Shown one piece after another: positions 1 to 6,845 of a DNA stretch of 13,947 bases. Positions within the stretch are counted from its first letter, which is position 1. Each line of letters begins with the position of its first letter. The notes below the pieces were generated by a model. That model was given only the letters and a program-made list of their open reading frames with translations, did no database searches and was not told the origin of the DNA. This DNA is from Candidatus Fermentibacterota bacterium (GTDB taxonomy: Bacteria; JAFGKV01): NCBI GenBank assembly GCA_016928395.1, contig JAFGKV010000137.1:1-13947 (forward strand), given 5' to 3'. Made by a program: the position numbers and the translations under genes.

Positions 1-990
1 CTGCTGCCGAGCGTCAATCCTCCGCCTGCCATTCCGTTTCTGCATCGCGTCTTTCTGGCGCCGACCCCACGCTCTGCCACCATGCTGGCCGTGTCGCTGG
101 CGCAGAGGATCCTGCGGCCGACGGTTCACCTCATGCACAAGGATTTCACGACCCGGGCGCTGTCCTCCTATGCGGCGCTTCCCCCCATGGAATGGCGGCG
201 CTACGCGACACATGACCACCGGTTGCCTGGAATGACGCCTGATCTGAGAATCATCGGCGATGAGAAGGCCCTGGTCTATGAAGGCACTGTTGTGGTGCGG
301 TTCAAGGGTTGTGTCGGAAACATAGGCCAGGCCGAAGCCAGCGTCCACGAGGACCGCTTCTTTGCCTCAATGGGAATGGCGTTTCTTGACTTCGTTCCGG
401 ATCTTTGCTGTGGCTTCCCCTTTCTTGCCTCGGGAGATCGCTCCTCGGCCCGTACCAGCCGAGAGAGACTATGGGAACGAATCCACGCCGCCGCGCGGTC
501 GGCATGCGAGGTTCTCAACACCGAGAAAGTGGTGGTAATGTCGAGCTGTCCGACATGCCAGGAGTCGTTGCGACGGGCGCACCTGGAGCAGGGTGCCCCT
601 CCGCATCTGTGCATAGCTGACCCGGCCCAGTACGCAAGGGAGCGTGCGAAGATCATCCATCGTCCGACGACACGCCGGGTCGGCCTGAAGGTCCCCTGTC
701 ATGCCATTCCCGAAGCCACGTCGTCCCAGGAGGCTTTGTTGAGGGAGCATGGATTCACTCCGGTTCTCCTGCCCCAATGCTGCGGCATGGCCGGGACCGG
801 CCGCCTTCGGCACCCCGAGGTTGGACTCGTGCTGGCGGAGAGACTGGCGGCGGCTATTCGGGATGCCGGCGTGGACATGGTGGTCTCGGGATGCCCATCG
901 TGCCGCGATGGGATGCAACTCCAGGCCACGATTGATGGGGCACCTCTCCGGGTTGATGACATCTACGGGCTGCTAGTGGAGGCCTCATGA
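1..990 (+). CDS. CCG-domain Fe-S oxidoreductase subunit (GlpC/GlcF/HdrB-like), 5'-partial
   Basis: The frame is open to base 1, so the gene begins outside the window. The internal ATG at 82 is probably not the start. The visible 329 residues contain two cysteine-rich CCG domains. The first has a lone Cys in 'GCVGN', then 31 residues, CCG, 45 residues and CPTC. The second has 'PCHA', then 26 residues, CCG, 35 residues and CPSC. In GlpC, GlcF, LutA and HdrB such domains bind an Fe-S cluster and pass electrons between an FAD-linked 2-hydroxyacid or glycerol-3-phosphate dehydrogenase and the quinone pool or another acceptor. The usual N-terminal 2x[4Fe-4S] ferredoxin domain and any fused or adjacent FAD (GlcD-like) module would lie upstream. 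It is the first visible gene of a tight operon, because its stop overlaps the next ATG by 4 bases. The family is secure; the substrate is unknown. Confidence 0.85.
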   Translation: MLPSVNPPPAIPFLHRVFLAPTPRSATMLAVSLAQRILRPTVHLMHKDFTTRALSSYAALPPMEWRRYATHDHRLPGMTPDLRIIGDEKALVYEGTVVVRFKGCVGNIGQAEASVHEDRFFASMGMAFLDFVPDLCCGFPFLASGDRSSARTSRERLWERIHAAARSACEVLNTEKVVVMSSCPTCQESLRRAHLEQGAPPHLCIADPAQYARERAKIIHRPTTRRVGLKVPCHAIPEATSSQEALLREHGFTPVLLPQCCGMAGTGRLRHPEVGLVLAERLAAAIRDAGVDMVVSGCPSCRDGMQLQATIDGAPLRVDDIYGLLVEAS

Positions 991-1649
991 GAAACCCGTG
1001 GCGAGATCAAGTAATGAGAACGCTGGCGGCACTCCAAGGCATCACCGAACCTCGAGACAGACTGGCGGCCGCATCCGGACTTCTGTTGGGAGCACGATAC
1101 CGGCGCAACCCTCTGGGAGGGGGCCCGGGCCTACCGGAGCGAGGCGTGGTGACCCTTTCCTTCTTCGACTGCGTCACCTATGTGGAATCCGTAGCGGCAT
1201 TGGCACTATCCAAATCGCCCGATGACTACCGTCGCCATCTCATGAAGTTGCGGTACGGAGCCAGGGCGCCTTCGTGGCTGAACCGCCTCCACTACTGGTC
1301 GCAGTGGTCCGACGTTCACGCCCGTCGAGGCATCATCCGTCCCGTGACGCCAACCCGGGACACCGTAAGGATTCGTCGCAGCCTATCAACGATCAAGAGT
1401 GTCCCGCCGGCCGCGGTGGAACTAGTGCTTCACCCGTGGTCGTCCGCCATTCCGGAGGCTGACATCGTCGGGTTCGGATCGCAACGGGCCGACCTAGACG
1501 TGTTTCACGTAGGAATCCTTCGGCGAGACAGACTTCGACACGCGTCCCGCCGGGCCGGCCAGGTCATCGAGGAACCGCTGGCCGATTTCCTTACCCGAGA
1601 GCAGGGCAGTGGCCTCCTTCTTGCACGCCTCCAGGGAGGTGAAGAATGA
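987..1649 (+). CDS. DUF1460 (NlpC/P60-superfamily, amidase-like) protein
   Basis: This 220-residue protein has the DUF1460 signature. A nucleophile-type Cys62 lies in 'FFDCVTYVES', and a C-terminal 'DIVGFGSQRADLDVFHVGI' block contributes His174. This Cys/His pairing is that of NlpC/P60 cysteine peptidases and amidases that act on peptidoglycan stem peptides or similar amides. Characterised relatives are usually exported, but this N-terminus (MRNPWRDQVMRTL) has no hydrophobic signal segment, so I infer a cytoplasmic protein. The ATG overlaps the upstream stop (ATGA), and GGAGG at 978-982 sits 4 bases before it. It is translationally coupled to the Fe-S gene and to the following glycosyltransferase. 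The family call is confident; substrate and reaction are not known. Confidence 0.8.
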   Translation: MRNPWRDQVMRTLAALQGITEPRDRLAAASGLLLGARYRRNPLGGGPGLPERGVVTLSFFDCVTYVESVAALALSKSPDDYRRHLMKLRYGARAPSWLNRLHYWSQWSDVHARRGIIRPVTPTRDTVRIRRSLSTIKSVPPAAVELVLHPWSSAIPEADIVGFGSQRADLDVFHVGILRRDRLRHASRRAGQVIEEPLADFLTREQGSGLLLARLQGGEE

Positions 1650-3004
1650 AGGACCTCGTCGTCTGGAGCACGCCGGAGACCCTGATGCAGCCTGAAGTCT
1701 CCCCAGGATTTCACCATCTTCAGGCCGCGTCGTGGCCCGCGCTTAGATCATCCCTTTGGGAAGCTGCGGAGTCGTCGGGCGAGTTTCTCGGCATGATCTG
1801 GTTTGGCGGCCGAGTGGAGGTCTCTCCTCACGCATGGCAACGGTGCAGATCCGCCGCGGACAGCGGCGCCGATCTGATCTATGGCGACTACCGAACTCCA
1901 CAGGAGCTAGTGCGCACGCTGGATTCCGAGCCAGGCAGCCTGCGGGAGGAATTTGACACGGGCCCGCTGTGGTGTGTGCAAAGGGAAGCTCTCCGGGCCG
2001 CACTGAGCGAACTGCCCGATGCGATCAGCTCTCCCTCGGCCGTCCGCTATGGGTTGCGCCTGGCGTTTCTGCGCGGCCGCACGTCACGCCTCCCCGAGCC
2101 ACTGACACAGGTCCAAAAAAGGCCAGGGGATGACCTCTTCGGCTATGTCCGCGCCGATGCCCGCATCGAACAGGCCGAGTTGGAGACCGTGCTGACCGAC
2201 CATCTCCGCCGGATAGGAGCCTGGCTGCCGCCTCGAACCGCCCCCTACGGGGATGACGGCCCGTATCCCGTGCATGCATCGGTGGTCATACCGGTTCGCA
2301 ATCGGGCACGCACCATCGGCGATGCGGTGGCCAGTGCCCTTCACCAGAAGACGGGTTTCTCGTTCAATGTCCTGGTGGTTGACAATCACTCCGCCGACGG
2401 CACACCCGCCCAGGCGAGACAAGCCGCTGGAGGTAATGCCCGTCTACACGTGATCATCCCCGACCGGCATGATCTGGGCATCGGAGGCTGCTGGAACGTG
2501 GCGTCGTGCTCGCCTTTGGCAGGGCGGTTTCTGGTGCAGCTTGACTCCGACGATGTCTACGCATCCGACCAGTCGCTGCACACCATGGTAACCCTAATCG
2601 ATTCCGGCCCATGGGCCATGGCCGTCGGCGCCTACACGACAGTAGACATGGCGGGCCGGGAAGTGTCTCCCGGCCTCGTGGACCACCGCGAGTGGACTGC
2701 TGAGAACGGCCACAACAATCTCCTTCGCGTCTCTGGCATCGGCGCCCCCCGGACGCTGGCTACGGCCTTCGTGCGCGCGTTCCCCTTCCCCAATGTGAGC
2801 TACGGGGAAGACTACAGCATGGCGCTACAGGTATCACGCCGGCACCATGTCGCGCGAACGCATGAATGCGTGTACTTGGCACGACGTTGGGAGGGCAACA
2901 CGGATCACTGTGTCCGGCCCGAAGTGGCCAGGGATCGGGAAGCCTACAAGAACCGATTGCGAACCATGGAGATCCTGGCCCGCGCTAAGGAGGGCACGTT
3001 GTGA
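1646..3004 (+). CDS. Family 2 glycosyltransferase with an extra N-terminal GT-A-like half
   Basis: This is a 452-residue protein. The C-terminal part (about 210-430) is a GT2 domain. It has the start strand 'ASVVIPVRNR' (211-220), the nucleotide-binding 'LVVDNHSADG' (about 243-252), the metal-binding DSDD at 300-303 and a GED acidic motif at 387-389 where the catalytic base is expected. It should transfer a sugar from a nucleotide-sugar donor to an unknown acceptor. Residues 1-205 also carry GT-A-like pieces ('ADLIYGDYR', 'FDTGPLWCVQREAL') but no first strand or DxD, so this half looks like a degenerate, non-catalytic second domain. No membrane helix or signal peptide is visible. The ATG overlaps the upstream stop by 4 bases, with GGGAGG at 1634-1639. 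The next gene overlaps it in the same way. Confidence 0.85.
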   Translation: MKDLVVWSTPETLMQPEVSPGFHHLQAASWPALRSSLWEAAESSGEFLGMIWFGGRVEVSPHAWQRCRSAADSGADLIYGDYRTPQELVRTLDSEPGSLREEFDTGPLWCVQREALRAALSELPDAISSPSAVRYGLRLAFLRGRTSRLPEPLTQVQKRPGDDLFGYVRADARIEQAELETVLTDHLRRIGAWLPPRTAPYGDDGPYPVHASVVIPVRNRARTIGDAVASALHQKTGFSFNVLVVDNHSADGTPAQARQAAGGNARLHVIIPDRHDLGIGGCWNVASCSPLAGRFLVQLDSDDVYASDQSLHTMVTLIDSGPWAMAVGAYTTVDMAGREVSPGLVDHREWTAENGHNNLLRVSGIGAPRTLATAFVRAFPFPNVSYGEDYSMALQVSRRHHVARTHECVYLARRWEGNTDHCVRPEVARDREAYKNRLRTMEILARAKEGTL

Positions 3005-3975
3005 CGACGTGGGATCATCACCTCATCACACCTGAAGACATGGAATGCTCATGGAACGGCGGTCTTGGCTCGCTGTTGGCGGCGTTGGTGGGCACGGTCA
3101 GGCGAGACTGGCCGATGCTTGAGCAAGGCATCCAGGCCCGGCAGCACGCCGAGAAGCGCGCCGTCATCGTCGGAGAATCGACACCGCTCACTGTGGAGCT
3201 GTTCCACAACCCGGCACGCCTCTCCAGTGTCATCGCAACGCCGGCGGAGGATGCCTGGTGCCCACTGTGCCTGGAGAGCGTTCCCCCGGAGGAGAAGGGT
3301 GTCGCCGTGGGAAGGAACCTGGTTGCCTTGCCGAATCCCGCACCTATCATCCGTGATCACGTGGTGTTCGCCCATCGAGAACACGTGCCGCAGGCCCTGC
3401 ATCCGTGCCTCGAGGATCTGGCCTGGCTGGCCGCCATGGCTGGCGAGGACACGGTGCTCCTGTACAATGGGCCCACTTCCGGCGCATCGTCGCCGTATCA
3501 TCTACACCTGCAAGCCGGCCGAGCGCAGGATCTCCCCCTGACAGGGCAGAAGTTCCCGGACTCCGCGAGCCGCCGAGACACATCTTGGGGCTCTATCGCC
3601 GCCGTGCAGGCTGGCGGGCGCCGGTTCCTGCTGCTGTCAATGGCTGATCCATACCGCCTACCGGATGCATGCCGGCACGCTTTGGGTCTCTTCCAGCCTG
3701 ACGGCGAGTTTCCCCTCAATCTCGTGATCTGGCGGCGTGGCGCCATCCACGCCGCCCTCTTTCCTAGGAGCCGTCACCGCCCCTCCTGCTACTTTCTCCC
3801 CGAAGACCAACGACTGGTGATCAGCCCAGGCTCGGTGGAGATGGCGGGGCTGGTCGTGCTTCCCCGCCGGCAGGATTGGCAGCGCATGGAGCCATGCACT
3901 CTCCAGCGCATTTATCGGGAGGTGTGCCTTGACGACGATGCCTGGCAAAGGCTTCTCGCGAGACTCTCGTCCTGA
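3001..3975 (+). CDS. DUF4922-like HIT/GalT-superfamily nucleotidyltransferase or phosphorylase
   Basis: This is a 324-residue protein. Its key motif is 'YNGPTSGASSPYHLHLQ' (about 155-171), matching the N-G-x-x-SGAS-x-(H)-x-H-x-Q signature of GalT, Ap4A phosphorylase and GDP-hexose phosphorylases. His167 or His169 would form the nucleotidyl-enzyme intermediate. Upstream, 'LPNPAPIIRDHVVFAHREHVPQ' resembles the conserved strand and His/Gln segment of the same families. A CxxC at Cys87-Cys90 ('WCPLC') could bind zinc or be structural. By family it would move a nucleoside monophosphate between phosphate or sugar phosphate and a nucleotide or nucleotide sugar. The substrate cannot be read from sequence. 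The start is GTG at 3001 (GTGA overlap with the previous stop), with AAGGAGG at 2987-2993. The protein is predicted to be cytosolic. I recall DUF4922 genes beside SpoIID genes in Bacteroidota, but could not check this. Confidence 0.7.
   Translation: MTTWDHHLITPEDMECSWNGGLGSLLAALVGTVRRDWPMLEQGIQARQHAEKRAVIVGESTPLTVELFHNPARLSSVIATPAEDAWCPLCLESVPPEEKGVAVGRNLVALPNPAPIIRDHVVFAHREHVPQALHPCLEDLAWLAAMAGEDTVLLYNGPTSGASSPYHLHLQAGRAQDLPLTGQKFPDSASRRDTSWGSIAAVQAGGRRFLLLSMADPYRLPDACRHALGLFQPDGEFPLNLVIWRRGAIHAALFPRSRHRPSCYFLPEDQRLVISPGSVEMAGLVVLPRRQDWQRMEPCTLQRIYREVCLDDDAWQRLLARLSS
3917..3922 (+). promoter_or_regulatory. Ribosome binding site that decides the TTG start of the SpoIID gene
   Basis: GGGAGG lies inside the end of the DUF4922-like gene, 6 bases before a TTG at 3929. 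The alternative ATG at 3938 would be 15 bases away, so TTG is the better start. The genes then overlap by 47 bases in different frames. Confidence 0.6.
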
Positions 3976-5305
3976 GCCCGCCCTTCCGGGCGTCGAGCCA
4001 TTGCTCCGCGTCGGCATCAGCCAGCCGGCCGCCTCGTTGCGGTTCTTCCTATCCGGGCGGTACCAGGTGGGAGACTCAACCATAGGACCAGGCTGGTGCA
4101 CCGCCCACGCCGAGTACCCCCACGCCGCTGTGCTTTGGGATTACACCGAATGCAGGACCGCACAACCGACGCTGCTTGCCCCACTCCGGCCTGCATGTTC
4201 GTTCACCCTACCCTGTGTTGATGTCGGCGCCGGGTTCCATTGGTGCCATCGCGAAGATCTCGTCTACACGGGAACCCTGGAGCTGCTCCCCACACAGAGG
4301 AACGAAATCATCGCCGTGAACCGGATCGGCCTGGAGGAGTATCTGGAGAGCGTGATTTCCTCGGAGATGAACCCCGAGGCCCCTTCCGCATTCCTCGAGG
4401 CCCACGCAGTGGTCGCCCGAAGCTGGGCCCTGTCCCAACTGGGACCTCCGCGGCAGGTTGACGAACCACGCCCTGCCGGAATTGACATATGGGAGTGGTT
4501 TGACCGCGGCAACCATGAGCTGTTCGACCTCTGCGCCGACGATCACTGCCAGCGCTACCACGGACAAACCCGCAAGGTCTCCCACGCCGTCGACGCAGTG
4601 AGGCGCACGCGCGGCACCGTGTTGCGAGCGGGCGACGCCGTGGTCGACACCCGGTTCTCCAAATGTTGCGGCGGCATAACCGAGCTGTTTACCACTGCAT
4701 GGGGAGGGCCTTCACCCGCGGGCATCAGCAGCGTGGTGGATGCCGCCTGCCTGGCTTCGCCGTGGTCGCCCCGGGGCACTGAAGAGACCGGCGCGTCTGA
4801 ATGGATTCTCGGTCGCCCACCCGTCGAATGTGCCGTGGAAGATTCCTCGATCCTGGCGCGCATCCTTCTACCGATGGACCGTTCCACCACAGACTTCTTC
4901 CGCTGGTCAGAGGAGTACTCCCAGGAACGCCTGGCATCCTTGATCGAGGAGAAGACCTGCGCAGGAATCGGGCACATCCGAGGCCTCCTGCCTCTGCGCC
5001 GCGGTCCATCAGGGAGAATCGAGATCTTGGAAATACGGGGCACGAAAGGGGTTCTGCGAGTGGGCAAGGAACTGAGCATCCGCCGCCTCCTGTCGCCCAC
5101 GCATCTCAAGAGCTCGGCCTTCGTGACGGCGGATGAGGACCACTCGAACGGCGTGCCGCGCAAACTCCGGCTCATGGGGGCAGGGTGGGGGCACGGCGTC
5201 GGCATGTGCCAGATCGGCGCGGGCGTCATGGCCGCCCGCGGCGCCGAGTGCCGGGCCATCCTGAACCGGTACTTCCCGGAGGCAACTGCGGGCCTTTGGT
5301 ATTGA
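3929..5305 (+). CDS. SpoIID/LytB-domain protein, apparently cytoplasmic
   Basis: This is a 458-residue protein with a full SpoIID/LytB (stage II sporulation D, amidase-enhancer) domain. Glu146 in 'SVISSEMNPEAP' corresponds to the catalytic Glu of SpoIID lytic transglycosylases. Downstream come the conserved 'CADDHCQRYHGQ' and 'RFSKCCGGITE' (the usual zinc or structural Cys region) and the closing 'GWGHGVGMCQIGAGVMAARG'. In B. subtilis SpoIID this fold cleaves glycan strands stripped of stem peptide. Known members are exported or membrane-anchored. Here the N-terminus (MTTMPGKGFSRDSRPEP) is polar and leads straight into the 'LLRVGIS' first strand, so export is not predicted. The start is TTG, chosen from its ribosome binding site. 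It is the last gene of the operon and is followed by a convergent gene. The domain is certain; activity on peptidoglycan in this setting is inferred only. Confidence 0.85.
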   Translation: MTTMPGKGFSRDSRPEPALPGVEPLLRVGISQPAASLRFFLSGRYQVGDSTIGPGWCTAHAEYPHAAVLWDYTECRTAQPTLLAPLRPACSFTLPCVDVGAGFHWCHREDLVYTGTLELLPTQRNEIIAVNRIGLEEYLESVISSEMNPEAPSAFLEAHAVVARSWALSQLGPPRQVDEPRPAGIDIWEWFDRGNHELFDLCADDHCQRYHGQTRKVSHAVDAVRRTRGTVLRAGDAVVDTRFSKCCGGITELFTTAWGGPSPAGISSVVDAACLASPWSPRGTEETGASEWILGRPPVECAVEDSSILARILLPMDRSTTDFFRWSEEYSQERLASLIEEKTCAGIGHIRGLLPLRRGPSGRIEILEIRGTKGVLRVGKELSIRRLLSPTHLKSSAFVTADEDHSNGVPRKLRLMGAGWGHGVGMCQIGAGVMAARGAECRAILNRYFPEATAGLWY

Positions 5306-5326
5306 ACACGGTCCATCAATGTAGAA

Positions 5327-5358
5327 CCGGCCCCAGGGCCGTAGCCCGAGGGCCGGGG
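5327..5358. terminator. GC-rich inverted repeat between convergent genes, possible bidirectional terminator
   Basis: CCGGCCC (5327-5333) pairs with GGGCCGG (5350-5356). Shorter internal GGGCC/GGCCC pairings offer alternative folds. It lies in the 67-base gap between the SpoIID stop and the stop of the convergent secreted-protein gene. There is no T tract on either side, so intrinsic termination is plausible but unproven. Confidence 0.35.
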
Positions 5359-5372
5359 TAGGACGTGCGTGA

Positions 5373-6515
5373 CTACTTCAAGACAATGGGCTGTCCAGTG
5401 CTCCCGAGATGGGTCAGAATTCGTAGCATGTAGAAGCCCGAAGGAGTACCAGCGCGATCCCATCGTACGATATGCGAACCGGTGGCCATGCCCTGCCAAA
5501 GCTGGGCAACCATCCTGCCCTGCATGTCATAGAGCATCACTTCCGCCGGTCCTGTCTGCGGCACGGAGAACTGCACATCCGCGTGATCGGCCACGGGCTG
5601 CGGCGAAAAAGCAAGGCTCAGCCCCTTGGGCACCTCCGCGGGCACCCTGGCCATAACGGGGCCGAACACCTCAGACAGTCCGGAGAAATCAACCTGCTCC
5701 AGCCAGTAATAGTAGGTCATGCCGGCAGCGACATCCCGATCGAGAAATCCATACGACTGTGGGCTCAACGTGGTGCCCGCGCCGGGAATCAGTTCGGCGG
5801 TAATGCGAGTTCGGTCTGACATGCCGATGGCTCGGAGGATATTGAACCCCATGTTATTCGACTCGGATGCCGTGCTCCAGCTGAGCTCGACTTCCTCGCG
5901 GTCGACCGTCGCTGCGAATGACACGAGTTCCACGGGCACGGCGCCTGCCGCGTTATGGATAACGGCGGTACTTGATGTTGTAGAGATGGAAGTGTTGTCG
6001 ATGTAGATCACTGAGTCGGCGCCGGCAGTAGCGTAGATTCGAGCCTCCACGACGAAGCCCTCATCGTCACCACTACTGGCGAAAGTCCACTGATGCGAGA
6101 GCTGTTCCCACCCGATGCCCGACGAATAGGAGGCACTACCCGAAGCGCTACCCGAATAGGAGCTGATGTCGTTAGGATCGCTGGTATAGTGGGCCCAAAT
6201 CCGCCCCGAAGGGTAGGTGCCCCCGGTCACGTCGTAGACATAGAAACTAGCATCGATGACGTCACCGTCGGCGCACCCCGTGATCCACCAGACATAGACC
6301 TGGGGAGTGGAGCCTTCGTTCGGCGATTTTGTGTACTTCAAGCTCCGCGAGCCCGACTGTGCCTGCTCGGCAGTGTTCTCCAATACGACATTGTTGTACG
6401 TGCCCAGTGCGGTAGAGACTCCATCTTCCCAGTTGAAGGTCATGCTCTGCTGGGCGACGGCGACCCCGCCGCAGGTGACCAGCACCGCCGATACCGCCAC
6501 TACGAGTGCTCTCAT
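5373..6515 (-). CDS. Secreted protein with jelly-roll-like N-domain and type IX/FlgD-like C-terminal domain (copy B)
   Basis: This is a 380-residue protein. The start is the ATG at 6515 because AAGGAGG (6527-6521) lies 5 bases before it; a longer reading frame runs to 6560. Residues 1-21 form a signal peptide (MRALVVAVSAVLVTCGGVAVA, cut before QQSMTF). The next ~185 residues are beta-rich and aromatic, with 'WWITGCADGDVIDASFYVYDV', 'GRIWAHYTSD' and 'DDEGFVVEARIY', resembling a carbohydrate-binding jelly roll. A linker 'AVPVELVSFAA...SWSTASESNNMGFNILRA' and a Fn3-like part follow. The last ~80 residues ('FSPQPV...MLYDMQGRMV...GFYMLRIL...VLK') match T9SS type A sorting or FlgD Ig-like domains. 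It is probably exported and surface-attached or released. No catalytic motif is recognised. It is a close paralogue of the next gene. Confidence 0.8.
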   Translation of the reverse strand: MRALVVAVSAVLVTCGGVAVAQQSMTFNWEDGVSTALGTYNNVVLENTAEQAQSGSRSLKYTKSPNEGSTPQVYVWWITGCADGDVIDASFYVYDVTGGTYPSGRIWAHYTSDPNDISSYSGSASGSASYSSGIGWEQLSHQWTFASSGDDEGFVVEARIYATAGADSVIYIDNTSISTTSSTAVIHNAAGAVPVELVSFAATVDREEVELSWSTASESNNMGFNILRAIGMSDRTRITAELIPGAGTTLSPQSYGFLDRDVAAGMTYYYWLEQVDFSGLSEVFGPVMARVPAEVPKGLSLAFSPQPVADHADVQFSVPQTGPAEVMLYDMQGRMVAQLWQGMATGSHIVRWDRAGTPSGFYMLRILTHLGSTGQPIVLK

Positions 6516-6520
6516 GGGTA

Positions 6521-6527
6521 CCTCCTT
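6521..6527 (-). promoter_or_regulatory. Ribosome binding site of secreted protein B
   Basis: AAGGAGG on the minus strand sits 5 bases before ATG 6515. It fixes the start after a 15-codon upstream extension. The arrangement is identical in the paralogue at 7982. Confidence 0.75.
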
Positions 6528-6622
6528 GAGACACGAGGGTTGACTGAAGAACCGCCGCACATCCGTCCCTGCGGGAGGATTCGACAGGAATCCGCCGCAG
6601 GTCAGCGATCACTATGCCATAG

Positions 6623-6651
6623 CATCTATGTCCCTCTGGGTGATCTGTCAA
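6623..6651 (-). promoter_or_regulatory. Promoter-like element of secreted protein B
   Basis: TTGACA (minus strand, 6651-6646), a 17-base spacer, then TAGATG (6628-6623) within CATAGATG. The same layout (TTGACAGA...CATAnATG) precedes copy A. A transcript would start near 6616 and carry a leader of about 100 bases. The -35 is perfect; the -10 is poor for sigma70 but shares TAnnTg with Bacteroidota-type -7 boxes. Confidence 0.45.
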
Positions 6652-6793
6652 GGCGATGTGATGTGCATCCAGTTCTTCTGGTGAGAGGCCCAGACCCCAC
6701 GGCGGGCCGCCGCAGGAGCCTGCTGGTTCAGATGCGGCGCAGTCGGCTCAGGACAGTCCAAGTAAGGAAGGCAGACCCATACCGAGAACAGCG

Positions 6794-6822
6794 ACGGCCG
6801 CCGAGGTAGTCTCGGCGGCCGT
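6794..6822 (-). terminator. Perfect 12-bp hairpin downstream of secreted protein A
   Basis: ACGGCCGCCGAG (6794-6805) is the exact inverse complement of 6811-6822, with a 5-base loop. It starts 24 bases past the minus-strand stop of copy A, so it is placed to end that transcript. The following minus-strand bases (CGCTGTTCTC) are only mildly T-rich, so it may protect the 3' end instead of terminating on its own. Confidence 0.65.
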
Positions 6823-6845
6823 GCGAGAGAATGAGAATCGGGCGG

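Larger units (their letters stand above)
6516..6845. other. Intergenic region between the two paralogues
   Basis: This 330-base gap holds the leader and promoter-like element of copy B (right of 6515) and the hairpin after copy A (6794-6822). Between about 6655 and 6790 I see no gene or clear element. A plus-strand open frame crossing the region runs antisense over the signal-peptide coding part of copy B and has no ribosome binding site, so I treat it as spurious. Confidence 0.6.

Noticed and set aside
4555-5499. 314-residue minus-strand open frame
   Set aside because: It lies antisense to the SpoIID gene, whose conserved motifs are on the plus strand. It is rich in Arg, Pro and Ser and has no recognisable domain.
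6093-6809. 238-residue plus-strand open frame crossing the paralogue gap
   Set aside because: It overlaps the signal-peptide end of secreted protein B in antisense, has no ribosome binding site and is Arg-rich without a domain.
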